This document shows, piece after piece, positions 1-8,756 of a DNA stretch of 53,312 bases. The notes beneath the pieces are model-generated. The model saw only the letters and a list, made by a program, of their open reading frames with translations. It searched no databases and was not told the origin of the DNA. The stretch lies in assembly GCA_016929065.1 (NCBI GenBank), contig JAFGJO010000029.1, positions 1 through 53,312 of the forward strand, read 5' to 3'. Source of the stretch: Spirochaetales bacterium. Its GTDB lineage: Bacteria; Spirochaetota; Spirochaetia; SZUA-6; RPPD01. The position numbers and the translations under genes were made by a program. Positions within the stretch are counted from its first letter, which is position 1; each line of letters starts with the position of its first letter.

Positions 1-315
1 CATTATAAATTCTTCTACCTGAGTTCTTGCTTTCATTATAAATTCTTCTTCCTGAGTTCCTGTTTTCATTATAAATTCTTCTACCTGAGTTCCTGCTTTC
101 ATTATAAATTCTTCTTCCTGAGTTCCTGCTTTCATTATAAATTCTTCTTCCTCAATTCCTGCGCTCCTGCTTACATAATAAATTCTTCTTCCTGAGTTCC
201 TGCTTTCATTATAAATTCTTCTACATCAATTCCTGCGCTCCTGCTTACATAATAAATTCTTCTTCCTGAGTTCCTGTTTTCATTATAAATTCTTCTACAT
301 CAATTCCTGCGCTCC
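1..315. repeat. 33/41-bp tandem repeat array
   Basis: Nine abutting units start at 1, 34, 67, 100, 133, 174, 207, 248 and 281. Most are exactly 33 bp, beginning CATTATAAATTCTTC and ending in a CTGAGTTCCTG-like half. Units at 133 and 207 are 41 bp because GCGCTCCT is added, and the last is cut off at about 315. There are no spacers, so it is not CRISPR. On the minus strand the 33-bp unit reads KAGTQEEEFIM per repeat, but the 41-bp units break the frame. The array runs off the left edge, so its true length is unknown. Related pyrimidine-rich sequence recurs at 14941-15165 and 39245-39300. Confidence 0.9.
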
Positions 316-411
316 TTATAAATATTTTATATTTTTCCTTATACCATTTTACAATTCTTTTGTTTTTTTATACATTATAACCTGTACAATTACAGATAAA
401 AAGGAGCATCC

Positions 412-1617
412 ATGCCTGCTATAAATCTTACACCCGATATATTCTGGATCGGGGTGAATGACAGAACGACCGACCTTTTTGAAGGGATATGGCCCATCAG
501 CAAGGAAGGGGTTTCATACAATGCCTATCTTGTCCGCGACAAGAAAACCGCCCTTGTTGATCTTGCAAAGTCAATAAAGTCAGACAGCTTTTTCGACCAG
601 ATTGACCAAGTCTGCAAAGTAACCGATATCGATTATGTGGTAATCAACCACATGGAACCGGATCATACAGGACTGATAAATATTTTAAGGAAACTGTCGC
701 CGAACTGCACTATCCTCACTACTCCGAAGGCAAAAAAGATGCTCGCGGATTATTATCAGGTTACCGAAAACATTCAGGAAGTTGCTGACGGCGAAGAAAT
801 ATCTCTTGGGAAAAAAACATTGCAGTTTTTTCATGTTCCGTTTGTCCACTGGCCCGAGACCATGGTGACGTATGAGAAATCAACACAGGTACTTTTTTCG
901 TGCGATGCATTCGGCGGGTACGGAGCATTTCACGGCACGATATTTGATGATGAATGCCGTGAGCTTGAATTCTATAAAAACGAAGCACTCCGCTATTTTG
1001 TCAATATTATCGCCAAGTTTACAACTCCCGTTCTCAAGGCAATTGACAAACTGAAAGATCTGCCTATTAAAATAATTGCCCCGTCACACGGCCTGGTCTT
1101 CCGCAAGGATCCCGGGCTTATTGTTGACCTCTACCGGAAATGGGCCGAGTATGCAGGCCAGCCCGGGGAAAAAGCAGTCACCCTTGTCTATGGATCGATG
1201 TACGGCAATACCGAAACCATGATGAACGCAATCGCGCAGGGCATTGCGAATGAAGGGCTTCCGGTTCACATTTTTGATGCGGCGAGAACGCATGTCAGCT
1301 ATATCCTCCCCTCGTTGTGGACGAACGCCGGTGTCATGCTGGGCGCGCCCACCTACGAGGCAAAACTGTTTCCGCCGATCACCCAGGTACTGGATATGGC
1401 GGTGACAAAAATGATTAGAAACAAGACCGCGGCCATGTTCGGCAGCTTCGGCTGGTCCGGCGGTGCACTGGGAGAAATCCGCCGTATCGTCGAACCGGCA
1501 AAATGGAATCTCGATATGACCATGGAATTCCAGGGCGGAGCCACAGCCGAAGACCTCAAGAAGGGTGTTGCCTTCGGCTCCGAGTTTGCCCGGAAAATCA
1601 AAAAAGGCGACGCTTGA
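412..1617 (+). CDS. fprA: Flavodiiron protein (FprA / rubredoxin:oxygen oxidoreductase type)
   Basis: 401 residues, the standard length of a class A flavodiiron protein: a metallo-beta-lactamase-like diiron domain (about 1-250) followed by a flavodoxin domain (about 254-395). All expected diiron ligands are visible: H80, E82, D84 and H85 in NHMEPDHTG, then H146, D165 and H226. The FMN-binding loop is VYGSMYGNTE (259-268). The family reduces O2 (or NO) to water (or N2O) in the cytoplasm with electrons from rubredoxin, protecting anaerobes. The ATG follows AAGGAG by a good distance. No rubredoxin gene is adjacent, so the electron donor is encoded elsewhere. A hairpin at 1652-1692 probably ends the transcript. 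Confidence 0.95.
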   Translation: MPAINLTPDIFWIGVNDRTTDLFEGIWPISKEGVSYNAYLVRDKKTALVDLAKSIKSDSFFDQIDQVCKVTDIDYVVINHMEPDHTGLINILRKLSPNCTILTTPKAKKMLADYYQVTENIQEVADGEEISLGKKTLQFFHVPFVHWPETMVTYEKSTQVLFSCDAFGGYGAFHGTIFDDECRELEFYKNEALRYFVNIIAKFTTPVLKAIDKLKDLPIKIIAPSHGLVFRKDPGLIVDLYRKWAEYAGQPGEKAVTLVYGSMYGNTETMMNAIAQGIANEGLPVHIFDAARTHVSYILPSLWTNAGVMLGAPTYEAKLFPPITQVLDMAVTKMIRNKTAAMFGSFGWSGGALGEIRRIVEPAKWNLDMTMEFQGGATAEDLKKGVAFGSEFARKIKKGDA

Positions 1618-1651
1618 CAGACAAGTTTCTTTTTCCCTATGATTTTATCAG

Positions 1652-1692
1652 CCTGTACGGCTATATTGCAGTATAGCCCTGCAGGTTTTTTT
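1652..1692 (+). terminator. Intrinsic terminator-like hairpin abutting the RND pump start
   Basis: A 7-bp perfect stem GGCTATA/TATAGCC with a 6-nt loop is extended, after one C/C mismatch, by CCTGTA/TGCAGG (one G-T wobble). Seven T residues follow at once. This is a good terminator for fprA. It ends three bases before the ATG at 1696, and the only Shine-Dalgarno-like bases of that gene (CAGG) lie inside the stem. Confidence 0.7.
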
Positions 1693-1695
1693 ATT

Positions 1696-4600
1696 ATGAA
1701 AAAGATCATCGAATACTTCGCGGGGAAACCCTTATTTACCAACTTCCTCATGATTGTTGTTTTTATCGGGGGAGTTGTTTTCTGGCACCAGACCGGCAAA
1801 GAGGAAATGCCCAACATCACCTATGATTTTGTCCGCGTTGCTGCCTCCTATGCCGGGGCCTCTGCCCAGGAAACCGAGTTTTTTGTCACCACAAAACTCG
1901 AGGACGCGATTTCCGGCATTCAGGGCATCAAGGACTTTGAAAGCCGGACCGGTCCTGGCACAGCGAACCTGTATATTGACCTCGTACCCGGCTATGCAGA
2001 CAGGGACGAAACCATTCAGGAGATCAAGGACTCTGTGGAACGGCTCCGACTGCCCGAAGACGTCAACGACACCCTGAGTGTCCGTGAGTTTAAATCGAGC
2101 AACCGCAGCATTGTCGATGTGATGCTCTATTATAAAAACGAACAGGTCATGAACGAAAAAAGCCGCAGCGAACTGCAGATTACCGGATATATTCTGCAAG
2201 AACGTCTGCAGCAGCTGCCGGCAATCAGTGAAGTAAGTGAATCGTCGTTTCTTGCCGACAAAATTGATATCTATGTCATTCCCTCAAAACTGATAGAATA
2301 TGAAATTACCCTGCCTGAAATAATCAATGAAATAAAAAAGAACAATATCCGTCTGCCGCTGGGGTCTCTGGATGATACCGATACGACAAAGGTTACATTT
2401 ACTGCTGAATTGACAAACCTCGAAGACATCAGGAATGTGATTATCCGCTCAGGTTTCGAGCGCCGAACCCTGTATCTCCGTGATGTTGCCGTAGTCAGCC
2501 GAAAAATGAATGAGCAGGATTCCATTTTCAAGGTAAACGGCCGCGAAGCAATCCGGCTGAATGTCGTGAAAACCAGCAACGCCGGTATTATCGAGGCCGT
2601 GGATGAAGTGCGCGGGGCGATTGCCGTATTCAAGGACACTGTATTAAAAGATACCGGGATGGAAACCGTACTGATGGATGATGAATCAAAAAGTGTTATC
2701 AACCGGCTGAACCTGATTGTCTCAAACGGGTTGTTCGGCTTCATCCTGCTGATCACCCTCTTGTTTTTATTCCTCAACTTTCGAAGCGGATTGTGGGTTG
2801 CGATGGGTGTCCCGTTCTGCTTCGCATTCACCATGATTTTCGCTTCGCTTATGGGGCATACGGTCAACAATATGACGCTTTCCGCGGTAATCATCGTCAT
2901 GGGCATGGTTGTCGATGATGCCATTGTGGTCGCTGAAAATGTCACCCGGCTTAAAAATGACGGTGTTCCCACCATGGAAGCAGTCGTAAAAGGGACAGCG
3001 CAGGTGTTCGTTCCAATCGTTGCAAGTATCACCACCACCTGCGCCGCGTTTCTTCCGCTGTTCTTTTTTCAGGGACGGTTTGCCATGCTCACCTCGTATT
3101 TGCCGCCCATTATCTTTTTGATGCTCGGCGGCAGCCTGTTTGAGGCGGTTATAATACTTCCCTCCCATTTAAAGCACAAAATACCCCGATGGCTCAGGGT
3201 TGTCTTTTCTTTGGGCACTCTGCCATTGATTGAAAAATATTTTGAGAATAAAAAGAAAATAAAAACCGGTGCAAAAGCAACAGTGCAGAAAGAAAAGCCG
3301 AAACACAGGCATTGGTTTTTTCATATTGAGGACGCCTACGGAAAACTGCTTGAAAAAATACTCCCCTGGAAATGGCTGCTTGCGATTGTGTTTGTCGGCC
3401 TGTTTGTATTCTCCTTTTTCCTTTTCAGCAATATGAAATTTGTATTGTTCCCCAACGAGGAAACCACCGATATCACCATGTTCGGAGCAGCAGAGACAGG
3501 ACTGGACAAATACAGGACAGAAGTCCTTGTTCGCCAGATCGAGGAAATCCTTTTGCCGTATCTGGACAGGGAAGTAGTCGGATTCCGGGCATTTATTTCG
3601 CGAGGCAGACGGGGCAGTGTCCGCGAGGAAAACAGGTTTTCGGTAAACATTGAGCTGGTTCCGCTTGAACAGCGTTCAAAAACTTCGAACCAGCTGATCA
3701 GCGAATGGCAGGAAAAGCTTGATTCCGTAACGGGTTTTGAGGAGCTCGAGTTTGCCAAAAACCGTTTCGGCCAGTCAAGCGGCAGCGCCATCGATATTAT
3801 CATTCAGGAAAATGATGATGATGACCGCAATGCAGTAGCCGCCATGCTCCTTGCGGAAATGCAGAAAGTACCCGCCTTGAAAAATCCGGAAATTGAATTC
3901 ATAAAAACAAATCCGGAAATAAATATTCTGGTAAACCGCAACATAAGCGGGGCTTTGGGGATCAGCCCTGAAACGGTTTCCAGTACCATGAAAACAATAT
4001 TAAATGGAAGCAAACTCTTTGAGATTGTCGAACCCGATCAGAATATCGAGGTGCTTTTAAGCATTCATCCGGATACGAAAAAAAACATCGGATCTGTGCT
4101 TGAAATACCGGTCCTCAACTCTTCACGGAACCTTATCCCGATTAGAGCCATCACCTGGTCAACCAGAACAACAACACCGGAATCAATCAACCGGTGGGGA
4201 TCAAAGCGGGTGCTTCATGTGTTCGGCGATTTAACCGAAGAAATTGATCTCGCTGCGGCTGCAGTCGATATGCCGACACAGGACGAAATACAGAAACTGC
4301 AGGAAGACGCGCGGAACGGCAACCCGCAGGCCCGCGACAGGCTTGCACAGCTTCGGGAGGCAGGATTGCTCAAGCGTCCTGGAACAGAGCAGGCAACAGA
4401 CGGGACACAGGCTCCTGCCATCGAAAAAGTCACGACACTCCCGTCCATCATGACACCGCTTGAAATCGCTGATTATTTTGAGAAAAATGTTTTCCCAAAA
4501 ATCCTCAAGGAATATCCAAGGACTCTTTTGAGTTTTGGCGGCGAAGTACGGGAAACACGGGAATCGGGAAATGAGCTCATTATTGCGATCATTTTTGTCA

Positions 4601-5091
4601 TCGTTCTTATCTATCTGATATTGGCACTTTCCCTGAAATCACTCGCCCAGCCGTTTATTATCATGCTTTCCATTCCCTTCGGCTTTATCGGGGTGGTTCT
4701 GGCCCTTCAGGTACACGGCATGGCAGTGTATGGCTTTTTTGCCATTGTCGGCGCCCTGGGGCTGGCTGGCGTCGTGGTCAATGATTCGATTGTCCTGCTG
4801 GACAAACTCATAAATGAATATGACAACATGGATAAGAAGCTTTCTATCGTAACGCGCGTAGCAATGATTACAAAAACCCGCCTGCGCGCAGTTGTGCTCA
4901 CCACCGTCACCACTGTTGCCGGCCTCCTGCCTACTGCGTACGGAGTTTTTGGTTATGATTCCATGCTCTCAGAAATGATGCTCACCCTGGCCTGGGGACT
5001 CATCTTCGGCACCTGCATCACGCTGGTCATTGTCCCGTCAATGTTTTGTTTTATCAAGGAAGCCGGAAACTGGTTTAAAAAAGCATTGTAA
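1696..5091 (+). CDS. RND-superfamily efflux transporter (HAE1/AcrB-like)
   Basis: About 1131 residues, with the two-fold RND layout: a TM helix near the N-terminus (KPLFTNFLMIVVFIGGVVF), a large periplasmic loop, six helices, a second periplasmic loop and six more helices. The proton-relay motif GMVVDDAIVVAENV is in TM4, with the matching GVVVNDSIVLLDKL in the second half. The family exports drugs or lipids using the proton gradient. No membrane-fusion or outer-membrane partner gene is adjacent, so this is an orphan pump. A charged insertion (QDEIQKLQEDARNGNPQARD and following) lies in the second periplasmic loop. ATG 1696 is chosen because it matches family N-termini; the frame stays open to 1639, but no ribosome site is there. 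Start control is unusual because of the hairpin at 1652-1692. Confidence 0.9.
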   Translation: MKKIIEYFAGKPLFTNFLMIVVFIGGVVFWHQTGKEEMPNITYDFVRVAASYAGASAQETEFFVTTKLEDAISGIQGIKDFESRTGPGTANLYIDLVPGYADRDETIQEIKDSVERLRLPEDVNDTLSVREFKSSNRSIVDVMLYYKNEQVMNEKSRSELQITGYILQERLQQLPAISEVSESSFLADKIDIYVIPSKLIEYEITLPEIINEIKKNNIRLPLGSLDDTDTTKVTFTAELTNLEDIRNVIIRSGFERRTLYLRDVAVVSRKMNEQDSIFKVNGREAIRLNVVKTSNAGIIEAVDEVRGAIAVFKDTVLKDTGMETVLMDDESKSVINRLNLIVSNGLFGFILLITLLFLFLNFRSGLWVAMGVPFCFAFTMIFASLMGHTVNNMTLSAVIIVMGMVVDDAIVVAENVTRLKNDGVPTMEAVVKGTAQVFVPIVASITTTCAAFLPLFFFQGRFAMLTSYLPPIIFLMLGGSLFEAVIILPSHLKHKIPRWLRVVFSLGTLPLIEKYFENKKKIKTGAKATVQKEKPKHRHWFFHIEDAYGKLLEKILPWKWLLAIVFVGLFVFSFFLFSNMKFVLFPNEETTDITMFGAAETGLDKYRTEVLVRQIEEILLPYLDREVVGFRAFISRGRRGSVREENRFSVNIELVPLEQRSKTSNQLISEWQEKLDSVTGFEELEFAKNRFGQSSGSAIDIIIQENDDDDRNAVAAMLLAEMQKVPALKNPEIEFIKTNPEINILVNRNISGALGISPETVSSTMKTILNGSKLFEIVEPDQNIEVLLSIHPDTKKNIGSVLEIPVLNSSRNLIPIRAITWSTRTTTPESINRWGSKRVLHVFGDLTEEIDLAAAAVDMPTQDEIQKLQEDARNGNPQARDRLAQLREAGLLKRPGTEQATDGTQAPAIEKVTTLPSIMTPLEIADYFEKNVFPKILKEYPRTLLSFGGEVRETRESGNELIIAIIFVIVLIYLILALSLKSLAQPFIIMLSIPFGFIGVVLALQVHGMAVYGFFAIVGALGLAGVVVNDSIVLLDKLINEYDNMDKKLSIVTRVAMITKTRLRAVVLTTVTTVAGLLPTAYGVFGYDSMLSEMMLTLAWGLIFGTCITLVIVPSMFCFIKEAGNWFKKAL

Positions 5092-5123
5092 CACAATACT
5101 CATATTGTCCTGCCGGGCGCACT

Positions 5124-5158
5124 AAAAAAAGCGCTGCCGAAATACATCGACAGCGCTT
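5124..5158 (-). terminator. Intrinsic terminator of the three-repeat lipoprotein gene
   Basis: Perfect 8-bp stem AAGCGCTG/CAGCGCTT with a 14-nt loop. On the minus strand it is followed by a seven-T run, about 24 bases after the stop codon at 5182. It also separates this gene from the convergent RND gene. Confidence 0.8.
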
Positions 5159-5181
5159 CATATTTTCTATTTATGCTTGAC

Positions 5182-7134
5182 CTATGGTGTAACTGTTACC
5201 GTGTTTACGGTAAAAACAACCGTGTCAAAATATGCTGACATGGTGGTCGGTTCGTGCAATGTGTTTCCCGCCTGAAAGTCGATTTTAGCGGGCATGTCCG
5301 CGTATGCAAGACCAAGGGTGAGCAGCAGGCTTCCGTCGACTGTCACTGAATAGTAGCCGGTCACACGGTCATATTCGATAAATATTTCATGCCATGCATT
5401 CAAAGTAACCGTACCGGCAAGTGTCGCAACTCCCGTGTTGTCATTCACCATCCACACCTGACCTTCCTCGTTTATACATACGGTAAAGAGTGTGTCATTA
5501 TCCATTGTGCGCACTTTGATGAATCCGACATTCTGCATCCCGCTCAGGCCCATATATTGCACTTGCAGCTGCCCGTAGTTGTGTTCGCCGATAATTTTTC
5601 GGACCTGCACTGCCGTCGTTGTTGATGTCTCGCTTAATTGCAAACAATTACTGCCTGATGGAGCCGCCGGTGAGGCATTATTAATCACCTGGGCATTTAA
5701 TGTACTGTCCAACCTTGTGGCGACGAACCCCACAGGGAGCGAGCCGACTGCAACCGAATCAAAGTTTTCGGAAAAACCTGCCGGGGCCGGTGGAGCTGAT
5801 ACCGCAACGGTATTGATCGTTAAATTGACATCGTCTATGTAGAGTGCTGCATTCGATGCACTCGTGCCGCCGGCGACGAATTTTATTCTTTCAATGGCTT
5901 CGGTAGTTTCAGGAAGTGCAAATGTACCATAATACTGATCATTTACCAGAAAGTTAAAATATCCGCTGTTTTTATCCCAATTGATTTGCACCTTATACCA
6001 GGTATCAAATGCATAATTGAGCATCTCGATATTTCTGGAGTTAATATCCCGAATCTCAAAAGTACGGCGCTCCCTCACCCGTAATTCAACAAAATTTACA
6101 GATGAGCCCTTGAGATAAATCGTTGAATCAGATGCAGGTGTCGATGGAATTCTCAAATAAAAGGTAAGCTGTCCAAAATTCGAATCATGAATTCTGGTAT
6201 TCACAACCGATTTGACGGCCGGATCTGCACTTGCATCCTGAAGACACAAATAATTTGGCGATGAATATCCAGGAGCGCCTGCTGTTCCCTGTTTTACCTC
6301 TGCCGGGGTTAGTGAATCTCCCTCGGTCTCGCTGTAGGTCCAGCCAGCCGGAAGTTCGCCAACAGCCGTCGTGTCAAAGTTTTCGGGAAAAGCTGCATAA
6401 ACCGGGAGATCCCCGATTTGTTCTTCATTTGTCGTAAGATTCACATCATCTATGAACAGAGTTCCGCCGGTTGTAGTGGTTGTCCCGGCAATAATTTTGA
6501 TTCGTGAAATCAAAGGAGAAGAGGCAAGCATGGGAAAAATACCGCAATCAACACCATTGATAATGATTTGTGAATTCCCGGTTGCCTTGTCCCATTTTAT
6601 TTCACCGGTATTCCATTCATCATCATTAAAACTGGCGATTACGGTTTCTTCTCCGGTCAACCCCTCAATGGTGACGGTTGATTCATGCTTGACCCGCAGA
6701 TTTACATGAGTTGAATTGGCCCCCCTTATACTTATTACCCCATCCTGGTCCGAATAATCCGGTGTCTGGAATTTGAATGTTAATTGTCCATATCCAGAGT
6801 CATGAATATTCACATTCACTATCGCACGGGCAGCAAGGTCCACGCTTGCATCCTGTAAGTGCAAATAATTCGGGGATGAGGCTGCGGTCATTCCGCCGAT
6901 TTCCTGCATCACCGCTGCCGGCGACTGCACAGCGCCTTCCGACATGCTGTAGATCCAGCCGGCGGGAAGATCTGCAACCGCGGTGGTATCAAAGTTTTCC
7001 GGGAACACCGCGTACACTGTTTCCTCTGGAAGCGGCCCGAAATCACAGCTGCTGAAAAATGCAGTCGTAAGCAGAACAGCGGTCAACAGATATACAGCTG
7101 ATTTCATTCCGCATGATTGTCTTGAATGTTTCAT
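5182..7134 (-). CDS. Surface lipoprotein with three jelly-roll-like repeats
   Basis: 650 residues. An N-terminal signal ends in a lipobox (TTAFFSSC, Cys about residue 30), predicting an acylated envelope protein. The rest is three homologous blocks of about 200 residues (roughly 40-235, 245-435, 450-645). Each starts with an ENFDTTAVADLPAGW-like motif and contains HDSGYGQLTF-, IKIIAGT- and LFIDDVNL-like strands. The pattern resembles concanavalin/LamG-type carbohydrate-binding folds, although I recognise no named family. No catalytic residues are evident, so surface glycan binding is inference. AAAGGAG precedes the ATG by 6 bases, deciding the start. Two CAGGATGTAAA repeats lie about 80-110 bp upstream. 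Confidence 0.8.
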   Translation of the reverse strand: MKHSRQSCGMKSAVYLLTAVLLTTAFFSSCDFGPLPEETVYAVFPENFDTTAVADLPAGWIYSMSEGAVQSPAAVMQEIGGMTAASSPNYLHLQDASVDLAARAIVNVNIHDSGYGQLTFKFQTPDYSDQDGVISIRGANSTHVNLRVKHESTVTIEGLTGEETVIASFNDDEWNTGEIKWDKATGNSQIIINGVDCGIFPMLASSPLISRIKIIAGTTTTTGGTLFIDDVNLTTNEEQIGDLPVYAAFPENFDTTAVGELPAGWTYSETEGDSLTPAEVKQGTAGAPGYSSPNYLCLQDASADPAVKSVVNTRIHDSNFGQLTFYLRIPSTPASDSTIYLKGSSVNFVELRVRERRTFEIRDINSRNIEMLNYAFDTWYKVQINWDKNSGYFNFLVNDQYYGTFALPETTEAIERIKFVAGGTSASNAALYIDDVNLTINTVAVSAPPAPAGFSENFDSVAVGSLPVGFVATRLDSTLNAQVINNASPAAPSGSNCLQLSETSTTTAVQVRKIIGEHNYGQLQVQYMGLSGMQNVGFIKVRTMDNDTLFTVCINEEGQVWMVNDNTGVATLAGTVTLNAWHEIFIEYDRVTGYYSVTVDGSLLLTLGLAYADMPAKIDFQAGNTLHEPTTMSAYFDTVVFTVNTVTVTP

Positions 7135-7211
7135 TGTCTACTCCTTTTACCGGACACCCGGTCTTTCATTCGATTATACTTTTTTAGATGATCTTGACAA
7201 TAGAATACTTA

Positions 7212-7244
7212 CAGGATGTAAATTTTCTGTTTCCAGGATGTAAA
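7212..7244 (-). promoter_or_regulatory. Two direct repeats, candidate activator site
   Basis: CAGGATGTAAA occurs at 7212-7222 and again at 7234-7244, exactly 22 bp apart, so on the same helix face. The pair lies 78-110 bp upstream of the lipoprotein start. Direct repeats about two turns apart are typical of AraC-family sites. A related GGATGTAAGG occurs near 31380, upstream of the PL1/PL9 pectate lyase. The binding protein is unknown. Confidence 0.35.
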
Positions 7245-7559
7245 ATAGTTGTAAACAAATTGGAAATGCAATTCCATGTATTTCTGCACTGGTCTGAATC
7301 CTGATATTTCCGGTTCAGTCAAAGATCTCTATGCCCGGAATGTTCGTGCGTCGAACAAATGATATCGGCCATAAACAGTTCTGTGTGTTTTAGTTTCATC
7401 ATTTTTATCTACATGATGGTTTCTATTATTTTTTCCGTTGAGTATGATGGTTGTGAAAGGCAGTTCATTATGGGATTGAAAATTTAAATCGTACTATTTA
7501 CAATTTGATCAAAGAAAACAAGTTCAGCAGAGGGGTACCGGCATCTACGGTTTCATTAT

Positions 7560-7775
7560 TTACACTGATGGACAGCTGCCCACTGCTTCGGCAAAGTACA
7601 GCCTGAAAGAATAATTTTTCCCCATAAAACTGTCAGGATCATTTTGGTTTGAACAAGCAATCGGGGTTCCCCTGCTGTCCAGGAGATAGCAGACACTCGC
7701 ATTCTTAGAAAGACTGTTGTTATCCATAATTTATTTGAGATATTTCAGGAACGTTTCATTATTGTGCAGCATATT
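7560..7775 (-). pseudogene. Decayed Cache (DctB-like) sensor-domain fragment
   Basis: The 810 bp between genes at 7135-7944 has no intact gene, but the minus strand retains a recognisable sensor stretch. After NMLHNNETFLKYLK there is an in-frame TAA, then NASVCYLLDSRGTPIACSN and PDSFMGKNYSFRLYFAEA, ending at a TAA at 7560. The pattern (vYvlD..G..iAaSN...pdSF.GknysFRpYF..A) is the ligand-binding signature of double-Cache sensors such as DctB histidine kinases. The downstream half and any kinase are missing, and further in-frame stops and shifts surround it. I see it as a dead gene remnant. The rest of 7245-7560 and 7776-7944 shows nothing I can name. Confidence 0.6.
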
Positions 7776-7944
7776 GCAGGCAGGAAATCAATCAATTCTG
7801 CGACATTTTGAACATTGTTCCTTGTTTCAGCTGACAGCCCAAACCAACGCACCATACTCTTTCATCACCTTTTTTAACGGCATTTTCATTACATCCGGTT
7901 GTAAAAAAAACCGGTATTATGATATTGTAGTAAAAAGGAAATAT

Positions 7945-8721
7945 ATGAATCGATATTGGGAAGTAGACGCATTCAGAGGACTTGCTATAGTCAGCATGAT
8001 CATATTTCATGTGTTCTATCTTGTTGTTTTCTTTGCAATCGCAAAGATCGATTTGTGGACCGGCTTTTTCTGGTGGTTTCCAAGAATCATCGCGGGGACA
8101 TTTATTTTTACCGTGGGGCTGTCGCTCACCCTCAGCCACGCACGCGTGAAAGCAGACCATAAAAATACATTTAATAAGTATCTGCTTCGGGGACTCTCGA
8201 TATTCGGTTTCGGCATGATCATCACGATAGTTACCTTTATTGCTTTCCTGATATTGGAGAATATCACCGGAGAGGAACAGCTGTCCCAGGTCGTTTATTT
8301 TGGAATTCTTCATTGCATCGGCATCTCGATTATCATCGGGTCGTTTTTTCTAAGGTTCAGGATTATCAATATCATCATCGGAGTTGCCGTATTGATTGCG
8401 GGAAACCTCCTGAACTCGCTGCGCTTCGATTTTCCATGGCTGTTATGGCTGGGATTCTGGCCGCAAGGCTATTACCCTGTTGATTATGAGCCGCTGTTGC
8501 CGTGGATAGCGTTGTTTTTTTTCGGGCTGGCATTCGGAAATATCGTCTATAAAAACGGCACCCGGCCTTCAATAATTCCGGAATTGGGCAGTGGAATATT
8601 GACGCTGCCGTTCAGGGGCCTGGGTTTTATGGGGAGACATTCGCTTCTCATCTACCTCGTCCACATCCCCGCGCTCGCGGGGATCATCTACGGAATCAAA
8701 TCGCTGATTGAGCTGTTTTAA
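7945..8721 (+). CDS. DUF1624 / heparan-alpha-glucosaminide N-acetyltransferase-like membrane protein
   Basis: 258 residues, multi-pass. It opens with RYWEVDAFRGLAIVSMIIFH, the N-terminal hallmark of the DUF1624/HGSNAT catalytic family (R..DafRGlai..Mi..H), in which a membrane His is thought to relay an acetyl group to a sugar. About seven hydrophobic segments follow, ending with GRHSLLIYLVHIP, also conserved. The frame is open upstream to 7717, but AAAAAGGAA just before ATG 7945 and the family's N-terminus fix this start. The substrate is unknown; modification of an envelope glycan is inference. The gene stands alone, with the Cache-sensor relic upstream on the other strand. Confidence 0.8.
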   Translation: MNRYWEVDAFRGLAIVSMIIFHVFYLVVFFAIAKIDLWTGFFWWFPRIIAGTFIFTVGLSLTLSHARVKADHKNTFNKYLLRGLSIFGFGMIITIVTFIAFLILENITGEEQLSQVVYFGILHCIGISIIIGSFFLRFRIINIIIGVAVLIAGNLLNSLRFDFPWLLWLGFWPQGYYPVDYEPLLPWIALFFFGLAFGNIVYKNGTRPSIIPELGSGILTLPFRGLGFMGRHSLLIYLVHIPALAGIIYGIKSLIELF

Positions 8722-8756
8722 CAGTACCGATATTATGTATTTTACTGCCGAATACA

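Noticed and set aside
1-315. CRISPR array or coding repeat
   Set aside because: Units abut with no spacers, and 41-bp units destroy the KAGTQEEEFIM frame on the minus strand.
1639-1695. Longer N-terminus of the RND pump
   Set aside because: No ribosome site, it would translate through the hairpin, and family proteins begin with the MKKIIEYF-like start at 1696.
2271-3038. 255-residue ORF on the minus strand
   Set aside because: It is the antisense shadow of the RND pump, lacking family features.
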